NCBI GenBank assembly: GCA_036936605.1
Contig: JAUPFV010000001.1
Location: 73,551,910 to 73,615,909 of the forward strand
Origin: Limnanthes douglasii subsp. nivea
Lineage: Eukaryota; Streptophyta; Magnoliopsida; Brassicales; Limnanthaceae
Length of the DNA: 64,000 bases
Direction: 5' to 3'
Shown: positions 43,906 through 55,483 of the stretch, piece after piece
Position numbering within the stretch: the stretch's first letter is position 1
How the letters are laid out: each line of letters starts with the position of its first letter
The notes under the pieces: generated by a model
What the model was told of the DNA's origin: nothing
Database searches by the model: none
The model's input: the letters and a program-made list of their open reading frames with translations, nothing else
Position numbers and translations under genes: made by a program

Positions 43906-46101
43906 CTTTTATTTTTGTATGATGGATACCTCACTCCTTTCACAATCCAAAAACTCAAATAACTTCCTTCATAGCTTCAATACTTAATGTGTATTCAATC
44001 TAAGTTGTTGATAACACAACAGTTGACTACAAAATAATGTTTACATCCACAGACGCCACCAGAATAAAGTGTTTCACAATGATATAAGAATGTTACAAAT
44101 TTCATTGTTATATTTTCAATAACTCTAAGAGTATATTTATATGGAAATGAATAGAAACAGATGATGACTTTCCATATAATAACCTCATTGGCTTAATAGC
44201 TCGATTATTAACAACACTAGACATCACTATGAACATAAGAATCACCAATGACACAAGAAGATACGTTATGAACACATGGTACACTGTGTGAACAAAGTAT
44301 AAATAGATCCCACGTATCAACATGTACATAAAATGAACTCTTATACGACCAATCATTTTTAACAAATATTTCCCCTCAGACATATAGTTTTTCTTCACTA
44401 TCAATAAAAAAATTCTTTATCTCATGAATTCTCATAAGGCATTCAGTTGATATTGGGAAAACCAATCCAATTTAGGCACTCCTTAGGCTTCTTAACTAAT
44501 ACCCATCGAACATGCTGCCATATGTGATTCGTACGAGGATATTCTTTATATTCCATCATAGTAATGATCCACCGATATGCATCTGAATTTCATTTTAAAC
44601 TTATAGATACTATGCTCTATATAGCATAGACTTACTATTATCTGATTTTACTTTAAGTTCCACTTGTTTACTCACAACTGATCTATATTCTACCAATCCC
44701 CCAACACCTTTATAACCTAAGAACTTAAGAGTTGTACACCATAACCTATATCCATTCACTCTAATATCATATTCTAGAAATATGCACCTCGTTTCCTTTA
44801 GCTCAAGTTTACCATCTCTTACGTGAGCCTATGCAGAAAGACCGAACACTTTTAATTGTTCGTAGTCAGCCGATGATCCATACCAAATCTCAAAATAAGT
44901 TTAACACTCAATAGTCGTTGATATAAATTGATTCACAAAGAAATATATCGTATTGATAACTTTGGCCAATAAATCATTTTCCATGTGGTAAATGTGAGAG
45001 CATGTTTCTTTGTATTCTCACAAATCCTTATGTTTATTCTTTCTGCAAACTTATTATGTTATGGTTCTAGATCTCGTTAAACTCATGACGATAAAATTTT
45101 GAAAAAAAAATTATGTTATAAGACATTTAATCTTTTTTCATGCCTGCTTCGCGATCATCATTTACCCATGTAGTATCCAACTCCACTCTTTGATGGATTT
45201 TTATTTGGAGCCCGGAGGTCTAACCGAATGTAATCCAATATCTTTCTAGGATTTCGTACGGTCGACTTACTAAAGCTTACTCTAATTTATTTTCCTAAAA
45301 AGTAGTGTTTACAAAATCTCAATGGTTCTACTTTATACAATTTCATCAAATCTCTCTTTCACAAAATAGCAAATATTTTTTAACTTATGTGATCAAGGCT
45401 CCAATGTCACAACTCAATTGGATCCTGCCTTCTTTGGTTGTTAATTTGTGATGTACTACTACCGCATCGACCATAACAATCCCCTAAAAAATATAAAATC
45501 CATTGTGTAAAATGTATTTAATATACATCATCGATCTCTTTGTCACCTTAATTACCATCATCTGCATAATACTTGTAACCCTTATAGTGCACCACGCTAA
45601 GAGATATCAGGTTCCTCTTCAGCACATGAACATGCCAACACATCACCATTCCGAGAACACCATCAAATATTCTGATCATGGTGTTACCAATCTCACCAAC
45701 ATACAACGAATTATTTTTCTACATATAAATTGTTTTGTGTATTAATTTGTATATGTCAAACCACTACTTGAACTGGCACATGTGTCATGTAGTTTTAGTA
45801 TCGAGTACCCAAGAGTTATGCACATGGTCTGACTTCACAGACAACACCTCTCATGCACTATTGTTGTTATTATCAGCGGAATTATTTACACCTTGTACCA
45901 GGTTTGTAATATTTTCATTTTGATTTCCCTTCTTATATATTAACTTTAGAAATTATCTCCCGTAGTGAACCTCTTCCCCCTCATACCCCAGCATTCAAAA
46001 CTATTTAAACTGTTGGCTCTTGATTTGGAACGTCTCCAATTTATTTTCTTTGGAAAAATCAACTTGTAGTTAAATATTCCTCTTGTCATAAGACCTTTTC
46101 A

Positions 46102-46620
46102 TTATGCTTTATTATCTTGCTGCAATTGTCTCAACTTCTTTGATTTCAACGCCCTTTTGACATCTTCTAAAGATAGCTTGCCATTATCATACATGATATC
46201 CACAAAATTCTTATAAAAAGTTGGTAACAATCTCAAAACAAATAAATCTTGATCCTCGTAATCGATTATGATATCAATATTCTCCAGATCCATGATAATG
46301 AACTTAAAATTATTAAGATATTTGGTTATGCACATATCTTCTTTCAACAAAAAAATATATAATAGTTTCTTCAAGTATAAACGGGTCACAATTGATTTTT
46401 TGAGTTAAGTTCTCCTAACTTATTCCATGCGCATATATCAGTCTTCTCCATGCTAGTCTTGTAAAGAGAATTGTCATTTACACTAGTTAAAATCCAACAT
46501 ATAGCCCTTTCTTGAAGATCTTATTTCTCATATTCTTTCATCTCTGTCGGTAACTTATTCTCCACAGCCTTCCACATCCCTTGCGGTATCAAATAAAATT
46601 TCAAGTTAATCTTTCATAAC
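46102..46620 (-). pseudogene. Copia gag fragment
   Basis: A 95-codon frame (46102-46389) carries FKFIIMDLENIDIIIDYEDQ and LRLLPTFYKNFVDIMY, the counterpart of 21169-21366 in the RT-less copia. Upstream on the minus strand, fragments of the gag N-terminus remain to about 46620. Confidence 0.75.
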
Positions 46621-46720
46621 CCAAATTGGATCCCCCATAAAATATTTTGATTTTCTATTTTATTGATTTAGACGTCATTGTTAACCTTTAATTACATCAA
46701 CCTATGCCTTGATATCAATT

Positions 46721-47120
46721 TGTTAGAAATGAAGATGCAATATCTATAAAAAAAATGACTAAAATACAAAACAGAATAAAATAAATCAAAAGAAAAATAT
46801 AATATTTAACATGATTCCACAATAGACAATAGTGTTAACATCTATAAACCGTGCCAAAATAAAATATTTCACTATAATAAAAAAGAAATTTAAATTTTAA
46901 AGTTATCCTCTCATAAACTTATAAGTTTATTTATACAAAAATAAATACAAAATCTATAATAAATAAAAATAATAGGTCAAAAATATTACAACCACAAAAC
47001 CCACTGATGTTAAAAAAGATATGTATAAACACAAAATACACTATATAATTGGATTACAAGCATCAACATGTACATAAAAAACAAAAACAAAAAAACAAAA
47101 AGACTTTTGTGTGACCGATC
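46721..47120 (-). repeat. 5' LTR of the decayed copia
   Basis: It starts tgttagaaatg on the plus strand after the primer-site remnant. The middle (ttaacatctataaaccgtgcc...atttcactataataaaaaag) resembles the LTR at 21.8 kb. The outer end is not exact. Confidence 0.6.
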
Positions 47121-47673
47121 TTTGAAGTGTCATAAGACTCATTTCCTACCATTCCAAAGCTTACAAACATGAAGTCGAACTAAATACTTGTTGGACGAAA
47201 TTGTTTGTACCATTTTGCAAATTGGGGCATGGAAACATACTAGTTGATATTTTTGTATTAATGTTAAAGTCAACGCCAACTATATTTGTAATTATTTATC
47301 ACGTTCCCATTTTCAAAAGACGCCATCTTTATGAATAAAACACACTTGAAACTAGAGACAACGTGCACGATTGTTCAAGGCTGCATGGCCGTCCAAGCTT
47401 ATTACACGAGACCATATTAATTTAATAGTTTTAAATGATGATTCGTTTGTCTATTACGACGATTCTTTGTATATAATACGAAGTTAGTTATTGAACCTAT
47501 AAGTTTAAATGACATTGGTGTATAGATTTACCGATTTCAAAAGAACTATAAACTATATGCTGAATTCCGTTATAGTTGAAGTTTAATCACCTATTAAACT
47601 CTTGGTTTAGTCGGTCAGACTCGTGTATATTTAGATTCAAACTATATTTTGTTTTTGTTAATTTGATCATAAA

Positions 47674-47860
47674 TGAAGAAAATAAAATTAAGAGAATTTG
47701 TTTTCCTGAAATTCTGAATCTATTCAAGTTGATCAAATTATAATACATAACGGAAACACGGAATTTACGGAGGCAGTTGCAACTGCACATAATTTATAAC
47801 GGAAACTAATAAAATATAACTGCATACATATAATACGAGATTAAATTAATTATGCCAACA
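47674..47860 (-). repeat. 3' LTR of the 47-52 kb copia
   Basis: 187 bp. On the element strand it starts TGTTGGCATAATTAATTTAA and ends CTTCA. A shared internal stretch 'acggaaacacggaatttacg' matches the partner exactly. Confidence 0.9.
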
Positions 47861-47870
47861 TTTCTCCCTC

Positions 47871-49608
47871 TTAATCTCGTAACTCAGGCTTCAAGTTGAA
47901 CACGCCAGTTGCATCTCTTAAGAACTCGAATCTGTCACACGGCAATGACTTGGTAAACAAATCTGCAATTTGTTCTTCTGTGTTGACATGCGCAATATCA
48001 AAGATTCCTTGTTTCAGGCAATCACGGAAAAAATGAATGTTGATATCTATGTGTTTACTTTTTCCATGTAAGACTGGGTTCTTTGCTAAAGCAATTGCAG
48101 ACTTGTTATCAACTCGCAGACTAACTTTTTTAACTTTAATTTCACATAACTCTTCCAGCAACCTCTTGCGCCACACTGCTTGGTAAGCTCCTGCAGAAGC
48201 AGCAACATATTCAGCTTCACATGAAGACAGTGCTACAACCTTCTGTTTTTGTGAAGTCCAACTAATCGGATCACTGCCCAGAAAGAAAACAACCCCATAG
48301 GTACTTTTTCGATCATCAATGTCTCCAGCAAGATCACTATCAGCATACCCAATCAACTCTGGATGTTGTTGTTCTCTTTTAACATACTTCAAACCGAAAT
48401 TTAGTGTACCCTTTATACATCGAACAATTTGTTTGACAGCACTCATATGTTTTATAGAGGGTTTTTCCATGAAACGGCTAGCCACGCCGACATCAAATGA
48501 TATATCAGGTCTAGTATGGACTAAGTACCTCAAACTCCCAATGACACTGCGATACATTGTTGCATCAACGGATGGATTTCCATTAGTCTTGCTTAGTTAT
48601 AGCCTTGAATCCATTGGTACACGACATGGATTACAACTCAGCATTCCCATTTTCTCCAAAATCTTTTACGCATAACTTGTTTGGCTCAAAGTTATATGAT
48701 CAGACCTCTGTTTAACCTCAATTCCCACATAAAAACTTAATAAACCCAAATCTGTCATGTCAAACATTTCTTTCACCTTTGCTTTGAAACTTCTCAGGTT
48801 CGCCAAGTTTGAGCCGGTTATTACTAAATCATCCACATAAACACCAACATACTGCATATCACCTCCATTTCTTATTTTGTAAACTGCATGTTCGAGACTA
48901 CATTTCTCGTAACCCAAATTCTTTAAACAAAAGTCTAGTTTTTCATTCCAAGCTCTTGGAGCCTATTTCAAACCATATAATGCTTTCTTCAATTTCAGAA
49001 CTTCATCTTCTCTTCCTTTCTCAGCAAAACCTGGTGGTTGCTTAACATAAACCAATTCCTTTAGATCCCCATTCAAGAACGCTGATTTCACGTCCATATG
49101 GTGTACTTGCCACCCTGCATGGGCTGCTAGTGCCATAAGCAATCTAATAGTTTCTAATCGAACAACTGGAGCAAAAACCTCGTCATAATCAATTCTATGT
49201 TCTTGAATGTAGCCTTTGACCACGAGTCTTGCCTTATATTTAATAATTTCACCGTTTTGGATTCTTCTTCAACTTATAAACCCATTTCAAACCTATTGCT
49301 TTGTGTTCTGGTGGTAATTTTCTAAGCTCCCATGTTCTATTTTTCTTAATCGCCTCAAGCTCCTCCACTATTGCCAGCCTCCAATTTTCATTGTTGAATG
49401 CTTCTTCTTGCGTTGTTGGTTCTTCAATAGACAAAAGGCTCATATCTGAATCTAACACAATTTCCTTAGTTTCATCATATAACTCTTGTAAAGATTGAAA
49501 CGTTTTTGGTGGAGTTTCATCGTCCTCGTTGCTAGGTTCCTCATCTGATCTTGTATCATCCCAATTTAATACACTTTGAGAAGAAATTGATGGTGATTCA
49601 AGATTCAT
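47871..49608 (-). pseudogene. RT and RNase H of the 47-52 kb copia
   Basis: From about 49450 the minus strand reads ENWRLAIVEELEAIKKNRTW, then after a frame break [45 protein letters not shown] and the catalytic YVDDLVITG near 48820-48845. RNase H lies in an uninterrupted 228-codon frame (47871-48557): RYLVHTRPDISFDVG, YADSDLAGDIDDRKST, SSCEAEYVAASA, LRVDNKSAIALAKNPV, KHIDINIHFFRD and EQIADLFTKSLP. Stops lie near 48560-48660 and 48960, with a frame change near 49224-49248. Confidence 0.9.
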
Positions 49609-51027
49609 AGATTAACTTCTCCAGTTGAATATCTAATGGAAATGGAGTTACTGGGTTTAAGTTCCATGGATTCTACAGTGTCAGACCAGTTCCATTTCTC
49701 AGACTCTCGAAATACCACATCTCGACTCACTATTATTTTCATTGTTTTTGGATTCACAAATCTATAGGCTTTTGAACCAGGTTCATAACCAAGAAAAATA
49801 ACTTTGTTGCTTCGATCATCAAGCTTCTTCACATCATATTTCAGATTTTTAACATAAGCTATACATCCAAAAAAATTCGAAAATGACTCACACTTGGTGT
49901 TTTTCCGAAGTAGACTTCATATGGTGTCCTTCCACTTATAGCTCTTGTGGGACAATGATTTAGAAGATAAGTTGCTGTAACTGCAGCTTCTGCCCAAAAT
50001 TCATAGGGTATTTGTTTATCCTTCAGTAAACATCTCATCATCTCGACAATGGTTTGATTTCTTCTTTCCACCACACCATTTTGTTGTGGTGAATATGGTG
50101 CTGTCATTTGCCTTTGAATTCCATGAATCTCACAAACTAATTTGAACTCTTGAGACTGAAATTCTCCGCCTCTGTCTGTCCTTAACATTTCAGTGGTTTT
50201 AGCTACATGTACCTGCTAATATCATCAACAAACAAAATAAAATACATGTTCCCTCCTTTGGTAATTGGTGAAATAGGACCACAAATATCTGCATGGATTA
50301 GATCTAACAATGAACTTGCTCGATAGTGGCTTTGTATTGGAAATCTTCGTCTGTGTTGTTTCCCAAGAACACATACATCACAATTCTAACCATCTTGTTT
50401 AAACTCAGGTAATCCATGTGCTAATTTATCTCGTCCAAGTTTTTGCAAGGCTTGAAAGTGCAGATGCCCATAACGAGCATGCCACAAGCGAGAGTTTTCA
50501 GATTCGGTAGATAGGAGACATTGTGAAATTGCTTGACTCATTTTCATTGCATAGAGTCTATTTTCTGCTCGAGGTATTTTGTCCACCATATTATAATCTG
50601 CATAAAAAACACTTAGAAATCCACCTTCAACAACAACCTTTCCTCCTGACTCATCTACTTGTCCCAAACTAATGATATTAGATTTTAATCCTGGTACATA
50701 ATAGACGTTCTTCATGCGCAAGTTTTTCCCGGTTTTGGTTCGGAAGTTTGCAGTTCATCTTCTACAAATATTGATTATAGAGCCATCGTCAAACTTTACT
50801 GTACCACTCATTGATTTATCTAAGTCTGTCAATAGGTTTCGGTCCCCGGTCATATGATTTGAAGCGCCTGTGTCGTAGTACCACATTGATTCATCAACAC
50901 TCCCTTTCGTTGCCACTGTTTCAGATTTATCTTTGGCCAGCATCAATTTTTTCTCTCTAGAAAAAACACAATTGGTCTCCATGACTAGAAATGTATCTTT
51001 ATCTTCTACTTCTTCTGTTAGATTCAT
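49605..51027 (-). pseudogene. Protease and integrase of the 47-52 kb copia
   Basis: Protease: MWYYDTGASNHMTGDRN (DTGA). GAG-pre-integrase: VYYVPGLKSNIISLGQV and RLWHARYGHLHFQAL. The integrase core has IHADICGPISP, then a short deletion after FVDDISRYM near 50200-50215 that removes roughly 100 bases before LRTDRGGEF. The rest is intact: APYSPQQNGVVERRNQTIVE, FWAEAAVTATYLLNHCP. The tail reads FLGYEPGSKAYRFVNPK. A stop at about 50385 precedes NCDVC. Confidence 0.88.
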
Positions 51028-51951
51028 TGTTTCCTCTTTCTTCGGTTTGCAATCCCTAGCATAATGCCCAAAATTATGACATGTATAACATTGTACCTTT
51101 GTGATATCAAAGTTCGAATTTCTCTGGATATATCCTTCTCCATCAACAGATTTTGATATTCCATAGGAAAAGCTTCTTCTACCATAGCCAAAGCCACTTG
51201 TGCCTCTTCCTCGACCGCGACCTCGGGTCCCTCCAAAATATGTCGAGTTGAATCGTGACTACCATTCGGCTTTTGTTAACAACACCTTTTCATCATGCTC
51301 TTCTTCTTCTTCACCTTTAAGACATTCTTCATGGGCTCTTAGTGCCCCAATAACATCTTCAAAAGATTTGTTTTTGGCATCTCTAAATTGTTCAATTGAC
51401 GCTGCAATTTAGGTAAACTTTGACGAAACAGATCTTAACAATTTCTTGTTCACATAGTCTGGCTTAATCGCAACACCAAGGGCCTTCATTTGGTTAACCA
51501 CTGTTGCCATTTTTCTCGCATACTCCACTAATGTCTCATTTTTTTTCATTTTCATACCTTCAAATTCCCATCTGAACGCTTGCGCTTGCACCTCTTTGAC
51601 CTCATCTGCTCCTTCATTCATTTTGCGAAGAGACTCCCACGCTTCTCGTGCTATCTCAATGTCACCCAATTCCATCAATTGGCCTTCAGTCAATCCTTGA
51701 GAGAGAATTTCATACGCTATTTGATCTTGACGGAGATCAAATGGTTTGTCAGACAACACAGCATCCCAAACTCCATGAGCCCTCATGCATATCTTCATCT
51801 TTAATGCCCATCCTTGATAGTTTGTGTCAGTGAGAATTGGATACGTAAGTGATAGATTTCCTTCCTTCTGTGACACTCTTCTTTCTGATTCTGTTGATTC
51901 AACACTACCACCGCTTCTCACCACACTCGCATAACTATCGTTTTTCGGCAT
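51024..51951 (-). pseudogene. Gag of the 47-52 kb copia
   Basis: The gag starts one base or so after the primer site (MPKNDSYASVVR). A UBN2-type gag domain follows: TNYQGWALKMKICMRAHGVW, EIAREAWESLRKMNEG and ETLVEYARKMATVVNQMK. A single stop interrupts at about 51411 (SKFT then stop), after which gag goes on (IAASIEQFRDAKNKSFEDV). The CCHC zinc knuckle CYTCHNFGHYARDC is near 51045-51090. Confidence 0.88.
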
Positions 51952-51952
51952 T

Positions 51953-51965
51953 GGCTCTGATACCA
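51953..51965 (-). other. Primer binding site, 47-52 kb copia
   Basis: TGGTATCAGAGCC on the minus strand, two bases inside the 5' LTR; it overlaps the gag leader. Confidence 0.92.
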
Positions 51966-51967
51966 AA

Positions 51968-52162
51968 TGAAGAAAATAAAATTAAGAGAAATTGTTTTCC
52001 TAAAATTATGTATCTATTCAAGTTGATCAAATTACATATACATAACGGAAACACGGAATTTACGGAGGCAGTTGCAACTGCACATAATTTATAACAAAAA
52101 CTAATAAAATATAGCTGCATACATATAAATAAGATACGAAAAATAAATTAATTATGCCAGCA
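51968..52162 (-). repeat. 5' LTR of the 47-52 kb copia
   Basis: 195 bp. Its partner is 47674-47860, with several substitutions and an 8-base length difference near the outer end. Confidence 0.9.
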
Positions 52163-52461
52163 CCATAAATAAGTTTCGGAGATATATGGAAGCCTTAGCC
52201 CTTTGGGACATCAATTTGAATAGTTTAGGTAAATAAAACAACTTCTCTCGTATTGTTCTGGCGAGAGTTTCTGAATCCAGGCAGTCCTTCTCTCGTGGAC
52301 TGTTGGTGGCATGCCTATACAGTGATGACAAGCTTTCTATCTTGAGACGTTAGGATGAATTTTCATTTCTAACGTCCTGGTAAACTTTTAGAGTGCATTA
52401 AATAATAAATTCGCAATTTTATTGTAGTATATATCTTATCAATGTTTCATTTAAATACCAG

Positions 52462-52706
52462 GCCTTATCAATTCAGTACCAACCACGAAATACACAAGAT
52501 CATCAACCCAGAAGGAAGCACTATCAGCAACAAGAGATCTCGGATTTCTTAGGAGTAGTACTACGAGTAGTATGTCTACAAGTTCATTAGTGCATGAGCT
52601 AATGATCGCTATGGTGACAGCCAAACATGATGTAAACAATAAGAAACCAAATAAACCACCTCCGCCAAATTCATCACCGCCCAAACACCAAACGATCAAC
52701 CCCTGA
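52462..52706 (+). pseudogene. Peptide gene copy C, exon 2 only
   Basis: The intron's 3' part and an acceptor (aaataccag, 52453-52461) match gene A. The exon frame is open for 81 codons after the split codon: LINSVPTTKYTRSSTQKEAL, STTSSMSTSS, LVHELMIAMVTAKHDVNN, then KKPNKPPPPNSSPPKHQTINP and a TGA at 52704-52706. Exon 1 and the TATA region are missing: from about 52262 to 52350 the sequence is unrelated to gene A. After the stop, homology to the extension of gene A goes on (MGFRDRLM). Without exon 1 this copy has no signal peptide. Confidence 0.75.
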
Positions 52707-53219
52707 GTCAAGCATCACCGTCCAATGGGCTTTAGGGACAGACTGATGTATAATTTTAACATGTTTGGTCTCATGAGATAACATCATCAATTATAACATC
52801 TAGTATTTCATATTCTGAGTGTATATTATCCTTTTAACTATTTGGCTAAGGTCAACAGTTATCTTATGGTCTCTCAAGTGAACTCATAACTAATTCAACA
52901 ATCCTGACTGGATATGTTCGAGATCGAAATGGTGAAAACATTCAGTTTATTTTAATGAAATTCTGAGGCTTTGAACCAAAGTCTGTTTCAGTACTAGATG
53001 TCCTACGAGGACTTGGTTTCTAAGGACTGAATCATTGATTCTGAGGCTTTGAATCAAACTTGCCAGCATTTTTGCTGAATCATTGACAAGTTTAGGCAGG
53101 ATTTTCTATGGACTGAATCATTTTCAAATTCTGAGGCTTTAATCAAAGTCTGTTTCAGTAACGGTTTCAGTCACCATGACAAGTTTTTTATGCCAATCTT
53201 TATTTTTTATAACTTCACT

Positions 53220-54300
53220 TGGTATTAGAGCCCAACAATGGCTAACATTGATTCACCTTCGTTGAGTTTGGATTCAATGGCTTCGAGTTCTTTACCTCTT
53301 ACAAAAACTAGCAGCAAAAATATACATATCAGTCAGATTAGCAACGACAATAATGCCAGACTTGATAGGACAAACTTCCTAGTATGGAAAACAATGATAG
53401 TATCTATTCTTAGAGGTAATAGGCTAAGTGGATTCACAACATGTGAAAATTATTGTCCCTCTAAACTTATCAATGATTCAGCAGACATGGTGACTGAAAA
53501 TCCTGCTAATGAGGACTGCTTCTCTAAGGACAGTTACACCTAAGTTGGTTGTAAACAACTATCAGTCTTGAAGCTGCAGTTCAACTCATAGAAAAGGAGA
53601 CATTCAAAGGGCTCTTTAAGATGTTACTAAGCTGTCAGACTCACAAAGAAACACAAAGATCGCTACTCCAAAGCGGGATTTCTGAAAACCACAAAGGGGA
53701 GTTCAATTATCGAAGAGTATTTGAACAAAATGAAAGGTATGTCAGATAATTTAGCTTTGGTTGGCTGTTCAATTACAATTGATGACCTTGTCTTACAAAT
53801 CCTATCAGGTCTAGACTCAAACTATACTCATATAATCGTGAGTTTGGCTGTCAAAGATATCATAAGTTTTGTGTCTTTCTTGACCTTCGAGAGTAGGCTG
53901 GAGCAATAATCTAGCCTAAAAAAACTCAATTACTAGTCTAAATATTGTCTGAACAACTTCACCTTAATAAGAATAAAAACAGACATAGTAGGATTTCAAA
54001 GAACCATAATAGCTACTACTTCAGAGGTCTGCGTAGAGGCTATACAGGTAGACAAAACTGCTACTAAGAAAAAATACAAGAGAAGCAATGGCCAGGTATA
54101 ACAAAAATACTCAACTAATAGGTTAACCTTTTGACACCTTGCACAGCTTACTATTTTAGAAACGATCCTTCCGCTACGGGATCCATTTCTAATGAACAAT
54201 AAAGAAATGAGGCAGATCATACTGCTTATCTAGTCCCTCAAGATGAAGATAGTGATGGTACTTGGCATGCAGAATCATGTCCCATTGTTTTGTACGATAA
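53220..54300 (+). pseudogene. Truncated copia gag to protease
   Basis: A primer site TGGTATTAGAGCCC (53220-53233) lies four bases before the ATG at 53238. Gag reads RLDRTNFLVWKTMIVSILRG and GFTTCENYCP, then after breaks near 53545 LNKMKGMSDNLALVGC and LQILSGLDSNYTHI. Further on, NDPSATGSISNEQ and DGTWHAESC mark the start of protease. It stops there; no upstream LTR is recognisable, so both ends are truncated. This gag type (UBN2/Retrotran_gag_3) differs from the neighbouring elements. Confidence 0.78.
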
Positions 54301-54363
54301 ATAGGTTGGTTAATTTAAAAGCTATAATCAACCCCAACTATGTATATATATAAACACATTAAT

Positions 54364-54559
54364 TGTTAGAGAGGGTGGAATAGAATCAATTAGAATCAAA
54401 TATGTATCGGAGTGTTAAAATGAACGGGGCTATTTAATATTAATATATATATATATATATATATACTGTTATTGTAATTATATGATGAGATTTGTGTTAA
54501 TTTTTCTAATTCATACAAATAGTGAATATATAAGAGATATATTCATAATTATCTTAACA
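54364..54559 (+). repeat. 5' LTR of the 54-59 kb copia
   Basis: 196 bp. It includes a (TA)n run at 54443-54465 that the 3' LTR lacks. The primer site TGGTATCAGAG starts at 54560. Confidence 0.92.
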
Positions 54560-54744
54560 TGGTATCAGAGTCGGAATAAATGATTTGTGTTATATATCGA
54601 GAGCGTGATAGGATCATGTCGTCCGCAGCGTTTGAAGCAATGTGGAATATTATCCAGCGATGTTGATTCTGTTGTGATTTGACGACGTTCATTCCGACGG
54701 GCGATGTTTATGCTGCCCATTAATGGGATCAAGTTTAAGGGGGA

Positions 54745-54950
54745 TGTTGGAGAGTAGACTTCATCACATACTTGGTCCGGAATCCCACATTTGTACACAT
54801 TGAAAAGAATATAGTGTATCTAAGTGTGAACCTACATCAACTAGCAAGAGGCCTTTTGGGAGTGTACCAAAAGCAAAGCGATGAAGCCTTTTGGGGCCAA
54901 AGCGAACAATATCTAGCTAGTATGTGAGACACACTTATATATTCTTAACA
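54745..54950 (+). repeat. Second, unrelated copia LTR
   Basis: TGTTGGAGAG...TTCTTAACA, 206 bp, preceded by a polypurine tract (tttaaggggga) and followed at once by a primer site TGGTATCACAGCC. It shares only its last few bases with the outer LTRs. No second copy is present in the window. Confidence 0.8.
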
Positions 54951-55006
54951 TGGTATCACAGCCAAAGCCTCTGAAACCCTAGCCTCCAAAATTTACCCAT
55001 TGCGCC

Positions 55007-55400
55007 GACGTGTTTCCGTCATAGCCTTCATGAGCTGACGTTTATCTGTCCTTTGTTCTCTCAAGACCGACATATTTCCGGTATTTTCCCCCTTGCGCCG
55101 ATGTGTTTCCGACACAGCCTTCATCAGTAGACGTGTTTCTGGTGCAGTCTTCATCAGCTGACGTGTTTCTAGTGTAGCCTTCATCAGCCGACGTGTTTCT
55201 GGTGCAGTCTTCATCAGCTGACGTGTTTCTAGTGTAGCCTTCATCAGCCGACGTGTTTCCGGTTTTTGTTCCCTCAAGACCGACGAATTTCTGGTATTTT
55301 CCCACTTGCGCCAACGTGTTTCTGGCGCAGCCTTCATCAGCCGACGTATTTTTTGTCTAATATTTCTTGCGCCGACGTATTACTGGTGTAGTCTTGTTTT
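55007..55400. repeat. 30-bp / 60-bp tandem repeat in the element leader
   Basis: Units of 'gacgtgtttct.gtg.agtcttcatcagc' (30 bp) alternate in two variants, giving a 60-bp higher-order period between about 55103 and 55255; outer units are diverged. Open frames on the minus strand (for example 54993-55337) are repeat artefacts. Confidence 0.9.
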
Positions 55401-55483
55401 TTTCTCATCACCGACGTTTTTCTCGTAGTTTTTCAAAGGCCCCGATAGCATTTGCGATTCAGTCTACTCCTTAAGGTACTTCT

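Larger units (their letters stand above)
43980..47120 (-). mobile_element. Decayed copia of the RT-less family
   Basis: The right LTR starts at 46721 (tgttagaaatg) next to a primer-site remnant (46703-46718). The left LTR ends at 44363 next to a purine tract. Gag near 46100-46600 (DLENIDIIIDYEDQDLFVLR; LPTFYKNFVDIMYDNGKLS), protease-adjacent and integrase fragments near 44650-45950 align with the 18.2-22.1 kb element. Between a DAYRWI.TM-like segment and KPKECLNWIG near 44440-44600 both RT and RNase H are missing. Decay is severe. Confidence 0.75.
47674..52162 (-). mobile_element. Ty1/copia retrotransposon with short LTRs
   Basis: A minus-strand element of 4.49 kb with LTRs of 187 and 195 bp, primer site at 51953-51965 and a purine tract (AAGAGGGAGAAA) before the 3' LTR. 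Gag, zinc knuckle, protease, integrase, RT and RNase H are all present in order with scattered stops and a deletion in integrase. It sits in duplication copy C, where copies A and B have no element. Flanks are tcataaa (47667-47673) and ccataaa (52163-52169), a direct repeat slightly longer than the usual 5 bp. Confidence 0.93.
47150..53150 (+). repeat. Segmental duplication, copy C, split by copia
   Basis: Homology to copy B begins near 47150 (ccaaagcttac) and runs to 47673, where a copia element interrupts; it resumes at 52163 and continues through the intron 3' part, exon 2 and the 3' block to about 53010. Between 53010 and 53150 the 3' block is partly repeated two more times (ttctgaggcttt.aatcaaa). 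Confidence 0.82.

Noticed and set aside
53010..53219. LTR of the truncated copia gag at 53.2 kb
   Set aside because: The sequence upstream of the primer site is repeated gene-cluster flank (ttctgaggctttgaatc), not an LTR with TG...CA ends.
54993..55337. Minus-strand 114-codon repeat protein
   Set aside because: The frame exists only because 30-bp repeats are a multiple of three; codons such as TRNTSADE repeat with the DNA, and it lies antisense in an element leader.
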